In this document: one piece after another, positions 38,178-49,729 of the stretch
How positions within the stretch are numbered: position 1 is the first letter of the stretch
Layout: each line of letters opens with the position of its first letter
Assembly: GCF_003846135.1 (NCBI RefSeq)
Contig: NZ_RHHM01000005.1
Location: 62,001-126,000 of the forward strand
DNA length: 64,000 nt
Source of the DNA: Erwinia psidii
GTDB lineage: Bacteria; Pseudomonadota; Gammaproteobacteria; Enterobacterales; Enterobacteriaceae
Reading direction: 5' to 3'
Notes under the pieces: generated by a model
Database searches by the model: none
What the model was told of the DNA's origin: nothing
What the model saw: the letters and a program-made list of their open reading frames with translations, nothing else
Position numbers and translations under genes: made by a program

Positions 38178-39227
38178 GTGGAACTACTCTCTTATTATGG
38201 ACTTTTTCTGGCAAAAACACTCACCATCGTGCTGGCGATTGTTGCTGTGGTTATTGTTATTGCCAATCTTGCGATGCGTAAACGGGGCCAGGGTGGTCAG
38301 CTGGAACTAACCAATCTGGGTGAATATTATCGCGACATGAAAGATGACATGCTGCTGGCAAGAATGAAACATCCCGAGCAGAAACTGTGGCAGAAAGAAC
38401 GCAAGAAAAAGCAAAAATCTGACGCTAAAAGCGCCAGGCAGCTGGCAAAACAGGGGATAAGGCAGAGCACTGACAAACCGGGCCTGTTTGTGATTGATTT
38501 TCGTGGCAGCCTGGATGCTCATGAAGTTTCCTCTTTGCGCGAAGAAGTTTCGGCGGTACTGGCGGTAGCAAAACCTGAAGATGAAGTGTTGTTACGCCTG
38601 GAAAGCCCCGGTGGCGTAGTGCATGGTTATGGTCTGGCTTCGTCACAATTACAGCGACTGCGTGATAAGGGCATCAGGCTGACTGTCGCCGTGGATAAAG
38701 TGGCAGCCAGCGGTGGTTATATGATGGCGTGTGTAGCCGATCGTATCGTTGCTGCGCCCTTTGCAATTGTCGGTTCCATCGGCGTGGTTGCTCAGATCCT
38801 CAACGTAAACCGCCTGCTAAAACGGAGCGAAATCGATGTGGAATTGCATACTGCCGGGGAGTACAAGCGTACGCTGACTTTTCTTGGTGAAAATACCGAT
38901 CAGGGCCGCGAAAAATTCCGTGAAAATCTGAATGAAACGCACGTATTGTTCAAGCAGTTTGTGCAACAGATGCGCCCGGCACTGGATATCGACAGCGTGG
39001 CAACGGGCGAACACTGGTTTGGTACTCAGGCCCTTGAAAAAGGGTTGGTTGATGCTGTTGGCACCAGTGACGATCTGATTATTGAACAGCTTAGCAGCCG
39101 TGAAGTGATTGCGGTACGCTATGCCAGACGCAAAAGATTTATCGAACGCTTTACCCATAGTGCGGCTAACAGCACTGAACGCCTGCTGTTGCGCTTATGG
39201 CAACGGGGTCAGAAGCCGCTGTTATAA
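38178..39227 (+). CDS. sohB: S49 family peptidase SohB
   Basis: SohB is a membrane-anchored serine peptidase related to signal-peptide peptidase SppA. The 349 residues have one N-terminal membrane helix (about 8-28), a Lys-rich linker, and the S49 domain with LRLESPGGVVHGYGLA. The probable nucleophile serine lies in KVAASGGYMMACVADRI, followed by APFAIVGSIGVVAQ. The start is GTG 38178, with AAGGCGG upstream. Physiological substrates are unclear. Same order as E. coli. Confidence 0.95.
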   Translation: MELLSYYGLFLAKTLTIVLAIVAVVIVIANLAMRKRGQGGQLELTNLGEYYRDMKDDMLLARMKHPEQKLWQKERKKKQKSDAKSARQLAKQGIRQSTDKPGLFVIDFRGSLDAHEVSSLREEVSAVLAVAKPEDEVLLRLESPGGVVHGYGLASSQLQRLRDKGIRLTVAVDKVAASGGYMMACVADRIVAAPFAIVGSIGVVAQILNVNRLLKRSEIDVELHTAGEYKRTLTFLGENTDQGREKFRENLNETHVLFKQFVQQMRPALDIDSVATGEHWFGTQALEKGLVDAVGTSDDLIIEQLSSREVIAVRYARRKRFIERFTHSAANSTERLLLRLWQRGQKPLL

Positions 39228-39247
39228 TCAGTCGACACCTGTGGGCG

Positions 39248-39496
39248 TTAATTTTCCAGCTGGTAGCGGGGCGACAGTTCCGTTGCCAGATATTTCAACA
39301 CGTTAAATACCACGGTGCTTTTATCTCCCGGCAGGCCGTGTTCGTCCAGAAAACAGTTGCCACGAAACACCAGCACATCGCCTCTTTGTTCCACATCCGA
39401 TACGGCCATACCATAAAAGTAATGCGCATGTTGTGCCATCATTTCGTTAGCTATTTCCAGCAAGGCCGTTTTACCGATCGCTTCAGTCTGCTTCAT
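39248..39496 (-). CDS. yciN: DUF2498 family protein YciN
   Basis: This 82-residue cytoplasmic protein of the YciN family has no established function. Conserved segments are LLEIANEMMAQHAHYFYGM, VEQRGDVLVFRGNCFLDEHG and TVVFNVLKYLA. It lies between sohB and topA on the opposite strand, as in E. coli, and is separated from sohB by 20 bp. Confidence 0.93.
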   Translation of the reverse strand: MKQTEAIGKTALLEIANEMMAQHAHYFYGMAVSDVEQRGDVLVFRGNCFLDEHGLPGDKSTVVFNVLKYLATELSPRYQLEN

Positions 39497-39906
39497 TCCC
39501 GCTCTCCTTTATAATGGCTGTTATCAGTCATTGTATGCTGCCCATGCTAAACGAAAGTCCTGTGTTCGTGCACTTCTGGTGAGGCACACTCTTTTTATCG
39601 CTGGCTCTGGCGCAAATTGGCAGCAGGTGCTAATTAAGTTGCGTATCAGATTTTATCAGGTAGAGTGTGGGCGTTTCGGGTTCCGGGCGTAAAACTGTCT
39701 TTACGCACTGTGGACAGACCGCTGGAAAGGTTGTAAAAAGTGACGTTAATCAATGAATTATCCTGCTGAGTGGCAGTCTCTAATCTGGTCAGATATGACA
39801 GGGATGAAAAAGACAGAGCCGGTAGCTACATGGTGATTGCGCCGGTTGTTCCCCTCGTGAAACGGCACATTTTACTCTCGTATGTTTCAATCAGGTAAAG
39901 GTAAAT
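39497..39906 (+). other. topA promoter region
   Basis: 410 bp between divergent yciN and topA without a gene. topA has several supercoiling-sensitive promoters in E. coli; no individual promoter was fixed here by eye. Confidence 0.4.
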
Positions 39907-42519
39907 ATGGGTAAAGCTCTCGTAATAGTTGAGTCCCCGGCAAAAGCCAAAACGATCAATAAATATCTTGGAAATGACTACGTGGTGAAGTCCAGCGTTG
40001 GCCATATTCGTGATTTGCCGACCAGTGGTTCAACAGTTAAAAAGAGCGCTGACTCTACAACCAGTAAAACGGCCAAAAAGGTAAAAAAGGACGAAAAAGC
40101 GGCATTGGTAAGCCGCATGGGCGTTGACCCTTATCATGGCTGGGATGCGAATTATCAGATTTTGCCCGGTAAAGAGAAAGTGGTTTCCGAGCTGAAGTCT
40201 CTGGCACAGGATGCGGACCATATCTATCTTGCAACCGACCTTGATCGTGAAGGGGAGGCTATCGCCTGGCACCTTCGTGAGGTGATCGGTGGCGATGATT
40301 CCCGTTTCAGCCGCGTGGTGTTTAATGAAATAACCAAAAATGCTATCCGTCAGGCGTTTGAAAAACCGGGAGAGCTGAACATAGATCGGGTCAATGCCCA
40401 ACAGGCACGCCGGTTTATGGACCGCGTGGTGGGATATATGGTTTCCCCGCTGCTCTGGAAGAAAATTGCCCGTGGTCTGTCCGCAGGCCGGGTGCAGTCG
40501 GTTGCTGTGCGCCTGGTCGTTGAGCGTGAGCGTGAGATCAAAGCGTTTGTCCCGGAAGAGTACTGGGAGCTGCACGCCAACCTCAACACGCCAAAAGGCA
40601 GCGATCTGTCGATGGAAGTCACGCATCAGCATGACAGTCCTTTCAGGCCGGTCAACAGTGAGCAGACCCATGCGGCAGTCAGTCTGCTGGAAAAAGCCCG
40701 GTATCTGGTCGCTGAACGTGAAGATAAACCAACCAGCAGCAAGCCCGGCGCGCCATTTATCACTTCAACGTTGCAGCAGGCAGCCAGTACGCGTCTTGGT
40801 TATGGTGTCAAGAAAACCATGATGATGGCACAACGCCTGTATGAAGCAGGGCATATTACCTACATGCGTACTGACTCGACCAACATCAGTCAGGATGCAC
40901 TCGGCATGGTACGTGACTACATTGAAAATGAGTTTGGCAGTAAGTATCTGCCAAAGGAGTCTAACGTTTATGCCAGCAAAGATAACTCACAGGAAGCCCA
41001 CGAGGCGATCCGCCCTTCTGATGTAGGGGTGTTATCTGAGCAGCTGAAGGATATGGAAGCGGATGCACAAAAGCTGTATGGGCTTATCTGGCGTCAGTTT
41101 GTAGCCTGCCAGATGATGCCGGCCAAATATGATGCGACCACGCTTACGGTTATTGCCGGTGATTTTAAATTAAAAGCGAAAGGGCGCACATTGCGTTTTG
41201 ATGGCTGGACGAAAGTGATGCCAGCACTGCGTAAAAATGATGAGGACAGCGCTCTGCCACCGATTGAGGTGGGTGAAGAACTCAAACTGCTGCAGCTCAA
41301 ACCGAGCCAGCATTTTACCAAACCACCGGCCAGGTTCAGTGAAGCGTCACTGGTTCGTGAGCTGGAGAAACGTGGTATCGGGCGTCCTTCGACTTACGCT
41401 TCCATCATCTCGACTATCCAGGATCGTGGCTATGTTCGGGTAGAGAGTCGCCGTTTCTATGCCGAAAAGATGGGCGAGATCGTGACAGATCGTCTGGAAG
41501 AAAATTTCAGGGAGCTGATGAATTACGATTTCACCGCCCATATGGAAAACAGCCTCGACCAGGTAGCTAATAATGAGGCGCAGTGGAAAAGCGTACTTGA
41601 CACCTTTTTTGCTGATTTCAGCCAACAGCTGGAACAGGCAGATAAGGATCCTGAAGAAGGCGGTATGCAGCCCAATCAGATGATCCTGACATCCATTGAC
41701 TGTCCGGTCTGTGGCCGAAAAATGGGGATACGCACCGCCAGTACCGGTGTATTCCTTGGCTGTTCGGGGTACGCCTTACCCCCTAAGGAGCGCTGTAAAC
41801 AGACCATTAACCTCATCCCGGAGAATGAAGTTCTGAATATCCTGGAAGGAGATGATGCTGAGACCAATGCGCTGCGTGCACGCCATCGCTGCAACAAATG
41901 CGGAACGGCAATGGACAGCTATCTGATTGATAATCAGCGCAAGCTTCATGTTTGCGGTAATAATCCGGGCTGTGAGGGTTACGAAATCGAGCAGGGTGAG
42001 TTTCGTATTAAAGGCTATGATGGGCCGGTGGTGGAATGCGAGAAGTGTGGCTCTGAAATGCATCTGAAAATGGGGCGTTTCGGCAAATACATGGCCTGTA
42101 CCAATGACGAGTGTAAAAACACCCGTAAGATCCTGCGTAATGGTGATGTCGCGCCACCTAAAGAAGATCCGGTTCCGTTGCCAGAGTTGACCTGTGAAAA
42201 ATCGGATGCCTATTTTGTATTACGTGACGGTGCAGCCGGGGTGTTTCTTGCCGCGAATACTTTCCCGAAATCCAGGGAGACTCGCGCACCGCTGGTGGAA
42301 GAGCTGCTACGTTTTCGCGATCGTTTACCTGAGAAACTACGCTATCTTGCTGACGCCCCAACGGCTGACGATGAAGGCAATAAATCGCTGGTACGCTACA
42401 GTCGCAAAACAAAACAGCAGTATGTCAGTACTGAAAAAGACGGCAAAGCCAGTGGCTGGTCAGCTTTTTATGTCGATGGAAAATGGCAGATCACCACTAA
42501 AAGTGCCGCCAAAAAGTGA
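39907..42519 (+). CDS. topA: DNA topoisomerase I
   Basis: TopA relaxes negative supercoils by a transient single-strand break. The 870-residue type IA enzyme has the N-terminal Toprim domain ([19 protein letters not shown]; DxDxD-type [15 protein letters not shown]) and the catalytic Tyr319 in [10 protein letters not shown]. Its C-terminal zinc-ribbon repeats have cysteine pairs CPVCGRKMG...[14 protein letters not shown]...CGNNPGC and CEKCGSEMH...CTNDEC. A basic tail follows. Slightly longer than the 865-residue E. coli protein. Confidence 0.98.
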   Translation: MGKALVIVESPAKAKTINKYLGNDYVVKSSVGHIRDLPTSGSTVKKSADSTTSKTAKKVKKDEKAALVSRMGVDPYHGWDANYQILPGKEKVVSELKSLAQDADHIYLATDLDREGEAIAWHLREVIGGDDSRFSRVVFNEITKNAIRQAFEKPGELNIDRVNAQQARRFMDRVVGYMVSPLLWKKIARGLSAGRVQSVAVRLVVEREREIKAFVPEEYWELHANLNTPKGSDLSMEVTHQHDSPFRPVNSEQTHAAVSLLEKARYLVAEREDKPTSSKPGAPFITSTLQQAASTRLGYGVKKTMMMAQRLYEAGHITYMRTDSTNISQDALGMVRDYIENEFGSKYLPKESNVYASKDNSQEAHEAIRPSDVGVLSEQLKDMEADAQKLYGLIWRQFVACQMMPAKYDATTLTVIAGDFKLKAKGRTLRFDGWTKVMPALRKNDEDSALPPIEVGEELKLLQLKPSQHFTKPPARFSEASLVRELEKRGIGRPSTYASIISTIQDRGYVRVESRRFYAEKMGEIVTDRLEENFRELMNYDFTAHMENSLDQVANNEAQWKSVLDTFFADFSQQLEQADKDPEEGGMQPNQMILTSIDCPVCGRKMGIRTASTGVFLGCSGYALPPKERCKQTINLIPENEVLNILEGDDAETNALRARHRCNKCGTAMDSYLIDNQRKLHVCGNNPGCEGYEIEQGEFRIKGYDGPVVECEKCGSEMHLKMGRFGKYMACTNDECKNTRKILRNGDVAPPKEDPVPLPELTCEKSDAYFVLRDGAAGVFLAANTFPKSRETRAPLVEELLRFRDRLPEKLRYLADAPTADDEGNKSLVRYSRKTKQQYVSTEKDGKASGWSAFYVDGKWQITTKSAAKK

Positions 42520-42526
42520 CTTCTGT

Positions 42527-42550
42527 GGCCAGCCTGTGCTGGCCTTTATT
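42527..42550 (+). terminator. Terminator after topA
   Basis: GGCCAGC and GCTGGCC pair perfectly around CTGT and are followed by TTTATT, eight bases after the topA stop. Confidence 0.8.
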
Positions 42551-42696
42551 CCTTCAGCCGTTATCTTTCTCCGTTTCACTTCCCCCCCGGTTTTGGTATA
42601 GTTGTTATAGAAAATACTTTTCTTATTATTAAATCGTATTAAACCGGATAACCCCGGACCTGAGGTTGTCATACTTGCATCTGACAGCACGGTTGA

Positions 42697-43707
<1,011 letters not shown>

Positions 43708-43730
43708 ATAACCATGCGAAGTGTGTTGTT

Positions 43731-43754
43731 ATAAGGGCCGAATGCGGCCCTTAT
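43731..43754 (+). terminator. Hairpin after cysB
   Basis: ATAAGGGCCG and CGGCCCTTAT pair perfectly around AATG, 23 bp after the cysB stop. The T tract begins only about 15 bases later, so strength is uncertain. Confidence 0.6.
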
Positions 43755-44208
43755 AATTATGATTGGTCTTTTTTTGTTATTCTTATCGATAAATCCTTTT
43801 TATTATTTTTTTGTTAATAAAGCGCGCATCACATGTTTTTTCTTTGTTATTCATTAAATGAGAAATGGGACACACTTTTCAGTCTGTGCCTTTGCGTTAC
43901 TCCAGGACAAATCCTACACTCTTATTTAAACCACCCTGTGACAGTATCTCTACAAAGGATCGTAGACAAATAAGCCGTTGTAAGTGGATCCGAACAGGAT
44001 GGTTGTATTATAGGTTTGGCTTAATTTCAAATTAAACAGTCTCATTTTTATTTAACAAAGATAAATGCTGTTTAACTGTTTTGATAAAGGTTCTTAATCG
44101 TTTAGTTCAATAAAAATGACTGGATTTCGCGCCAAAAAATGTTTAGGATTCATCCTAATTTCTGATTGGCTTCTTCAATCGTTTCAATGAGAGTGATTAT
44201 CGATAACT
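43755..44208 (+). other. Intergenic region between cysB and ymiA
   Basis: About 450 bp, A+T-rich, with no supported gene. It should carry the ymiA-yciX promoter. Confidence 0.4.
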
Positions 44209-44370
44209 ATGAATACCAGACTAACTGTAGAACCCAATTTTGGGCATGAGATCATACCGGTTCAACGTAACAGGAACCTCAAACGCAAAGCGTGGATGGC
44301 TGTTTTCGCCTGCTCAGCAATGTTCTGGCTGGCGATCGCATTGATGATTTGGCGCGTGTGGGGAAGATAA
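44209..44370 (+). CDS. ymiA: Small membrane protein YmiA
   Basis: This 53-residue protein is too short for usual gene callers. The C-terminal half (LKRKAWMAVFACSAMFWLAI, then ALMIWRVWGR) is a single membrane helix and resembles E. coli YmiA; the N-terminal 20 residues are more variable. Function unknown. Its stop overlaps the start of yciX by one base (TAATG), so the two are translationally coupled. Same position after cysB as in E. coli. Confidence 0.82.
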   Translation: MNTRLTVEPNFGHEIIPVQRNRNLKRKAWMAVFACSAMFWLAIALMIWRVWGR

Positions 44371-44534
44371 TGTATCTGGAGACGTTTAACCATAAGCCTC
44401 AACAGCAAACTAAGGTGAAACAACGCTTTTGTAAAAGTAATGACGCTGAAGTCGTTACGATCCCAGACTCATGGTGTCTTAACGAGCTTCAGCGCAGTTT
44501 TATTGATTCAATGATTGATAAAGAAAATAAGTAA
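44370..44534 (+). CDS. yciX: Small protein YciX
   Basis: This 54-residue hydrophilic protein starts at the ATG that overlaps the ymiA stop. The C-terminal half (VVTIPDSWCLNELQRSFIDS) is the recognisable part of the YciX family. Function unknown. In E. coli acnA follows; here acnA is missing. Confidence 0.8.
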   Translation: MYLETFNHKPQQQTKVKQRFCKSNDAEVVTIPDSWCLNELQRSFIDSMIDKENK

Positions 44535-45179
44535 TAAAGCCAAATTACCGATGCTATTTCTGATATAAAAATTATAATTTCAGATTGTTAATATATTTTT
44601 TACTTTTCAGGTCAGTTTGATCACTTTGGGACAAAAAATATCCACCGTTTAACGGTAATCTGTTATGTACAGTGCCTGTCTGCAGGACCTTGATTGTTCA
44701 TAGCAGTGCAAGTTTTATATTATCTCAGATTCAGTACTTATGCTGTTCAATGTCGCTCTCAGGTTTTATCTGACTCCGGCGACCGGATAATTAATAATGA
44801 TGCATAAAGTATGCATATTAAGACAAATAAAAATTCTGTAAAAACGCCTCACTGGTTAACATCCGTGAGGCGTTTTGTTTTAGCTGTATCTGGTTTATGT
44901 CTAACTTATTCTTTATCAAGACGTTAATTTATGTCTGTAGTGCCATCGGGACAGATATGTCATGAAGCAATCTCAACATATTTATGGCGAGACTTGAAAG
45001 GCGTTCACCGACACAAATCACACCACTTTTGCCCGGATACACCAGGTGCGGAGTATTGCCCGTTGATGTAATGCTCCTTGCGGATGTAACCCCCCAACAT
45101 GCTGGCTATCCGGTGACTGGTATCATTACGGCAGGAAGCCGCGTTGTTGAGGTAGTTTTACCGTACGGGCGAACGGATT
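44535..45179. other. Region in place of acnA, with orphan terminator
   Basis: About 645 bp where E. coli carries acnA. No aconitase fragment is visible. A strong terminator lies at 44841-44881 with no annotated gene before it. A 69-codon plus-strand frame (44984-45193) has no recognisable family and no good ribosome-binding site. Confidence 0.5.
44841..44881. terminator. Strong orphan terminator
   Basis: AAAACGCCTCAC and GTGAGGCGTTTT pair perfectly (12 bp) around a 12-base loop and are followed by GTTTT. It ends 307-347 bp after yciX, too far to be the obvious yciX terminator, so a short transcript may end here. Confidence 0.75.
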
Positions 45180-45272
45180 ATGCTCAACCCTGAAGCACCG
45201 AAATGCGTGATTTGCGGTGCAACGTGGCTATCTGCAAGGGATTACCACCCCGGTAAAAATTTATGGGAGTAA
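45180..45272 (+). CDS. Possible 30-residue CxxC mini-ORF
   Basis: [20 protein letters not shown] followed by ten more residues ends at 45272, overlapping the ribA stop on the other strand. The CxxC is zinc-ribbon-like. It could be the tail of a decayed gene whose upstream part lies in another frame (44984-45193). Low confidence as a real gene. Confidence 0.2.
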   Translation: MLNPEAPKCVICGATWLSARDYHPGKNLWE

Positions 45273-45848
45273 ATGGCCCATCCTTGTTGCTTTAGTATCA
45301 AGATAATGCGCGTTTTCAGGATTGCGCCCTACAATAAGCGGCATGCGTTCAACGATGTTGATGCCGGCATCGCTCAGGATTTCAACTTTGCGTGGGTTAT
45401 TTGTCAGCAGACGTACTTCATTCACTCCCAGCAGTCTGAACATATCAGCGCACAGAGTAAAATCGCGCTCATCCGCAGCAAAACCCAACTGATGGTTGGC
45501 CTCCACCGTGTCATAGCCTTTATCCTGCAACGCATAAGCGCGTATTTTATTCAGCAGGCCAATGTTGCGGCCTTCCTGACGATGATAAAGCAATACACCA
45601 CGACCTTCTTTTGCGATATGACTGAGCGCTGCCTCAAGCTGAAAGCCACAATCACAGCGCAGACTGAAAAGTGCATCACCGGTCAGACATTCAGAATGTA
45701 TGCGCGCAAGCACTGGTTTACTGCTGCTGATATCGCCATAGACAAGGGCCACATGATCGTGCCCGGTTGCCAGTTCTTCGAAACCAACCATCAGGAAATC
45801 TCCCCATGGCGTGGGCAGATTGGCTTCTGCCACCCGTTTAAGCTGCAT
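45261..45848 (-). CDS. ribA: GTP cyclohydrolase II
   Basis: RibA opens GTP to start riboflavin synthesis. The 195-residue protein has the zinc cysteines in [20 protein letters not shown], the segment [20 protein letters not shown], and [20 protein letters not shown]. The start at 45848 (GGAGAG upstream) matches E. coli; the frame extends 12 codons further without support. It is divergent from pgpB. Confidence 0.97.
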   Translation of the reverse strand: MQLKRVAEANLPTPWGDFLMVGFEELATGHDHVALVYGDISSSKPVLARIHSECLTGDALFSLRCDCGFQLEAALSHIAKEGRGVLLYHRQEGRNIGLLNKIRAYALQDKGYDTVEANHQLGFAADERDFTLCADMFRLLGVNEVRLLTNNPRKVEILSDAGINIVERMPLIVGRNPENAHYLDTKATRMGHLLP

Positions 45849-46080
45849 GTGACTCTCCAGATATTTCATCATATTGCCTGGCACATTCCGACCGGATGTG
45901 ACAGGCAGGCTGTAATCCGCAATAGCAAATATTTTGCCACAATCGCCATAGCGACGGTTAACAACTTGGAGCGATTACTGTGATACTGCACAATTATCAT
46001 CATTCAAAGCAGTATGTTATTATTTTTTCTCATATTGTCAGATGGAAAGACAACAAAACCAGTAAAGTTTGAGGAATTTT

Positions 46081-46842
46081 ATGTTTGATATTGTCAGGCG
46101 GACCATGCTGGGTGCTGTATTGTTGCTGATTATGCCTGTCATGGTCTGGATTTCTGACTGGCAATGGCGACCGGGGGAGAACGGACTTTGGCAGCGGATG
46201 CTGTTTTGGATGACAGAGACGGTGACCAGTCCGTGGGGCGCTGTGACCAGTGTCGTGCTGTGCGTCTGGTTTACCTGGTGCCTGCGCTACAGACTGAAAC
46301 CCACCCTCATGTTACTGGCCATTATGCTTCTGGCGATCCTGGCAGGGCAGTGCCTTAAGACATTGATTAAAGAGCAGGTGCAAGAGCCACGCCCTTATGT
46401 GCTTTGGTTGGAAAAAAGCCATGCCCTTGATGAGAAAACGTTCTATCAGCAGCCACGTCAGCAGCGCAGCGAACTGGTAGTCAAGGCGGTGGCCAGCAAC
46501 AACTGCCTGCCTGTCTGGCTGAAATCGCACTGGGCATTTGAAACGGGCTATGCTTTTCCTTCCGGCCATACTATGTTTGCTGCCAGCTGGGCATTGCTGG
46601 CAATTGGCCTGCTTTGGCCGCGACGTCGGTTCGTCACATTAACCGTGCTGTTTATCTGGGCCACAGGGGTAATGGGCAGTCGACTTGTGCTGGGAATGCA
46701 CTGGCCGCGCGATCTGGTTATTTCAACCCTCATCAGCTGGCTGCTGGTAACCTGTGCCACGTGGCTGGTACAACGATATTGTGGACCACTCAGCGTGCAG
46801 CCAGAAGAACAGCGGGAAATCAATGAGCGAGAACGTCGGTGA
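46081..46842 (+). CDS. pgpB: Phosphatidylglycerophosphatase B
   Basis: PgpB is an inner-membrane PAP2-type phosphatase acting on phosphatidylglycerophosphate and undecaprenyl pyrophosphate, with its active site facing the periplasm. The 253-residue protein has about six membrane helices and the three catalytic motifs: KEQVQEPRP, PSGH (in AFPSGHTMFAASW) and SRLVLGMHWPRD. The ATG at 46081 follows GAGGA by six bases; four upstream in-frame codons are unsupported. Confidence 0.95.
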   Translation: MFDIVRRTMLGAVLLLIMPVMVWISDWQWRPGENGLWQRMLFWMTETVTSPWGAVTSVVLCVWFTWCLRYRLKPTLMLLAIMLLAILAGQCLKTLIKEQVQEPRPYVLWLEKSHALDEKTFYQQPRQQRSELVVKAVASNNCLPVWLKSHWAFETGYAFPSGHTMFAASWALLAIGLLWPRRRFVTLTVLFIWATGVMGSRLVLGMHWPRDLVISTLISWLLVTCATWLVQRYCGPLSVQPEEQREINERERR

Positions 46843-46990
46843 TTGTTATTACGGCTTGCTGTCCCCATAACATGAAACAGGAATGTGGGGCAGAATTTCT
46901 TCTGCCATTTTTTGTTGATGCATCAGACAAGCAACAGGCTGGTTTTTTTGGCATAATTCATCTGGTTATCACCAGACTACGGGACGGACT

Positions 46991-47296
46991 GTGAAATACT
47001 TGCTGATTTTTTTACTGGTTTTAGTGATCTTCGTTATCTCCATTACCCTTGGGGCGCATAACGATCAGGTTGTGACATTCAATTATCTGTTGGCACAGGG
47101 AGATTTTCGTGTTTCCACCCTGGTTGCAACGCTGTTTGCCGCTGGTTTTATCCTTGGCTGGGGGATTTGTGGTCTGTTCTGGTTGCGACTGCGTGTTTCT
47201 TTAGCAAATGCCCAGCGTAAACTAAAACGTTTGCAGCAGCTGACGCAGACTGAAGATAACGTGACAACGTCACCTCAGCAGATCGCAAAGGAATAA
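46991..47296 (+). CDS. lapA: Lipopolysaccharide assembly protein A
   Basis: LapA (YciS) is a small inner-membrane protein that works with LapB in LPS assembly. The 101-residue protein has two membrane helices (about 2-20 and 38-63) and a C-terminal cytoplasmic coiled segment (LRVSLANAQRKLKRLQQLT). The start is GTG 46991. lapB follows after six bp, so they form an operon. Confidence 0.94.
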   Translation: MKYLLIFLLVLVIFVISITLGAHNDQVVTFNYLLAQGDFRVSTLVATLFAAGFILGWGICGLFWLRLRVSLANAQRKLKRLQQLTQTEDNVTTSPQQIAKE

Positions 47297-47302
47297 CTTC
47301 TC

Positions 47303-48472
47303 ATGTTGGAACTGCTGTTTCTGTTATTGCCCGTTGCCGCAGCCTATGGCTGGTACATGGGGCGCAGAAGTGCGCAACAGGATAAACAGCAGGAGGCCAG
47401 TCGGCTATCGCGTGATTACGTGGCCGGAGTTAACTTCCTGCTATCAAACCAGCAGGATAAAGCAGTTGATTTGTTTCTGGAGATGCTCAGAGAAGATAGC
47501 GGAACGGTAGAAGCCCACCTGACTCTGGGTAACCTGTTTCGTTCAAGAGGGGAAGTGGATCGCGCTATCAGGATCCATCAGGCGCTCATGGAAAGTGCCT
47601 CCCTGACCTACGATCAGCGCCTGCTCGCCATACAGCAACTTGGCCGTGATTATATGGTGGCTGGTTTTTATGATCGTGCGGAAGAAATGTTCAGCCAGCT
47701 GACTGATGAAACGGATTTTCGCATTAGTGCACTGCAACAGCTGCTGATTATTCATCAGGCGACCAGTGACTGGCCGAAAGCGATTGAGGTTGCCGAACGC
47801 CTGGTCAAACTGGGCAAAGACAGACAGCGTATGGAAATCGCCCATTTCTATTGTGAACTGGCATTACAGGCGATGGGAAGTGACGATCTTGACCGCGCGA
47901 TGAGCCTGCTCAAAAAAGGCGAGGCAGCCGATCGCCAGAGCGCGCGTGTCTCCATCATGATGGGACGTATCGCTATGGCGAAAGGGGACTACACTCGTGC
48001 TGTCGGGATCCTGCAGCGGGTCATTGAGCAGGATAAGGACCTGGTAAGTGAAACCCTGGAAATGCTGGAAAGTTGTTATGCTCAATTGCAGCAACCCCAC
48101 ATCTGGGCTGACTATCTCAGGCGCTGTGTGGAAGAAAACACAGGGGCAGCGGCTGAGCTTTATCTCTCTGATATTATTGAGCATGACGAAGGTGGGGAGT
48201 CCGCACAGCTCTATATCAACCGTCAGTTACAGCGCCATCCCACGATGAGACTTTTTCACCGTCTTATTGACTTCCACCTTAATGAAGCAGAAGACGGCAG
48301 GGCAAAAGAGAGTCTGATGGTGCTGCGGGACCTGGTAGGAGAGCAAATCCGTACCAAACCCCGTTATCGTTGCCTGAAGTGTGGTTTTACTGCCCATGCG
48401 CTTTACTGGCATTGTCCTTCCTGCCGTGCCTGGTCATCGGTTAAACCGATACGTGGGCTGGATGGACAGTAA
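47303..48472 (+). CDS. lapB: Lipopolysaccharide assembly protein B
   Basis: LapB (YciM) recruits FtsH to degrade LpxC and so sets the rate of lipid A synthesis. The 389 residues comprise an N-terminal membrane helix (LELLFLLLPVAAAYGWYMG), about nine TPR repeats (roughly 35-350), and a C-terminal rubredoxin-like metal site with Cys pairs in CLKCG and CPSC. The residues GWYMGRRSAQ at the membrane exit are characteristic. Full family length. Confidence 0.97.
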   Translation: MLELLFLLLPVAAAYGWYMGRRSAQQDKQQEASRLSRDYVAGVNFLLSNQQDKAVDLFLEMLREDSGTVEAHLTLGNLFRSRGEVDRAIRIHQALMESASLTYDQRLLAIQQLGRDYMVAGFYDRAEEMFSQLTDETDFRISALQQLLIIHQATSDWPKAIEVAERLVKLGKDRQRMEIAHFYCELALQAMGSDDLDRAMSLLKKGEAADRQSARVSIMMGRIAMAKGDYTRAVGILQRVIEQDKDLVSETLEMLESCYAQLQQPHIWADYLRRCVEENTGAAAELYLSDIIEHDEGGESAQLYINRQLQRHPTMRLFHRLIDFHLNEAEDGRAKESLMVLRDLVGEQIRTKPRYRCLKCGFTAHALYWHCPSCRAWSSVKPIRGLDGQ

Positions 48473-48686
48473 TGCTGAACCTGTGCATTCAACGTTACCT
48501 ATTTTAGTTACAACATACTAATTATTATTCCTGCTTTAATGTGCCAGCAACACCAGTGTTATAGGCAGCCAGGCAAGGGAAAGGAAAAACTCCGGCGATG
48601 AACTGTGAATTTGCTGACGGCACAGGTAAAATGCCTGTCGTTTATTTCCAGCGCCTGACGGTGCTCAATTTTCAGAAGGTTTTGCC

Positions 48687-49403
48687 ATGCATTCAGTTCA
48701 GGCCAGTGATTCCCCGATTCTGATCGCATTAGATTATGCCGATCTCAACCGTGCTCTGGCTTTCGTGGACCAAATTGACCCGCGAAGCTGCCGCCTGAAA
48801 GTGGGAAAAGAAATGTTTACTCTTTTTGGCCCACGGCTGGTGCGCGATTTGCAGCAGCGAGGCTTTGAGCTGTTTCTGGATCTGAAATTCCATGACATTC
48901 CCAACACCACGGCGCATGCAGTTGCGGCCGCGGCGGATCTTGGTGTCTGGATGGTCAATGTTCACGCCAGCGGCGGGGCGAGAATGATGAACGCCGCGCG
49001 AGAAGCCCTGGTTCCTTTTGGCGGAGATGCTCCATTGCTGATAGCGGTTACCGTTCTGACCAGTATGGCAGCAGACGATCTGAAACAGATTGGCATCAAT
49101 GCGTCACCCGGCGATCATGCCGAAAGGCTGGCTTCCCTTACCCGACAATGTGGCCTTGACGGGGTGGTCTGCTCGGCGCACGAAGCGGGGCGGCTGAAGC
49201 AGTCGATCGGCGCTGATTTTCGTCTGGTTACGCCGGGTATTCGTCCGCAGGGCAGCGAGGCGGGCGACCAGCGTCGGATTATGACGCCACAGCAGGCCAG
49301 GCTTGCCGGCGTTGACTATATGGTGATCGGACGTCCAATTACTCAGGCTGCCGATCCGGCTGCAGCGCTTAACGGCATTCTGACCTCATTACAGGAATCA
49401 TAA
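48687..49403 (+). CDS. pyrF: Orotidine 5'-phosphate decarboxylase
   Basis: PyrF decarboxylates OMP to UMP, the last step of de novo pyrimidine synthesis. The 238-residue TIM barrel has the catalytic segment [12 protein letters not shown] (Asp-Lys-Asp network), the substrate-binding ALDYAD near the N terminus, TPGIRP and the phosphate-binding [10 protein letters not shown]. yciH overlaps its stop by one base (TAATG), as in E. coli. Confidence 0.97.
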   Translation: MHSVQASDSPILIALDYADLNRALAFVDQIDPRSCRLKVGKEMFTLFGPRLVRDLQQRGFELFLDLKFHDIPNTTAHAVAAAADLGVWMVNVHASGGARMMNAAREALVPFGGDAPLLIAVTVLTSMAADDLKQIGINASPGDHAERLASLTRQCGLDGVVCSAHEAGRLKQSIGADFRLVTPGIRPQGSEAGDQRRIMTPQQARLAGVDYMVIGRPITQAADPAAALNGILTSLQES

Positions 49404-49729
49404 TGGCTGATAATAACAGCCGCCTGGTGTACTCCACTGAAACCGGGCGGATCGCGGAGTCTGCGCCCGTCGCTCTGCGCCCGAAAGGCGATGGTATTGT
49501 GCGTATTCAGCGTCAGACCAGCGGCAGAAAAGGTAAAGGCGTGTGTCTGGTGACGGGTCTGGATCTGTCAGATGCTGAGCTCAATACCCTGGCGGCAGAG
49601 CTGAAGAAAAAATGTGGCTGCGGTGGTGCGGTTAAAAGCGACGTGATAGAAATCCAGGGAGACAAGCGGGATCTGATTAAAACGCTACTGGAGGCCAAAG
49701 GTCTCAAGGTTAAACTGGCCGGCGGTTGA
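49403..49729 (+). CDS. yciH: SUI1/eIF1-like translation factor YciH
   Basis: YciH is a small bacterial homologue of eukaryotic eIF1 (SUI1) that binds the 30S subunit and can affect start-codon fidelity. The 108-residue protein has the SUI1 core KGVCLVTGLDLSDAELNTLA, KKKCGCGGAVKSD and IEIQGDKRDLIKTLLEAKG. It is coupled to pyrF by a one-base overlap. Confidence 0.96.
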   Translation: MADNNSRLVYSTETGRIAESAPVALRPKGDGIVRIQRQTSGRKGKGVCLVTGLDLSDAELNTLAAELKKKCGCGGAVKSDVIEIQGDKRDLIKTLLEAKGLKVKLAGG

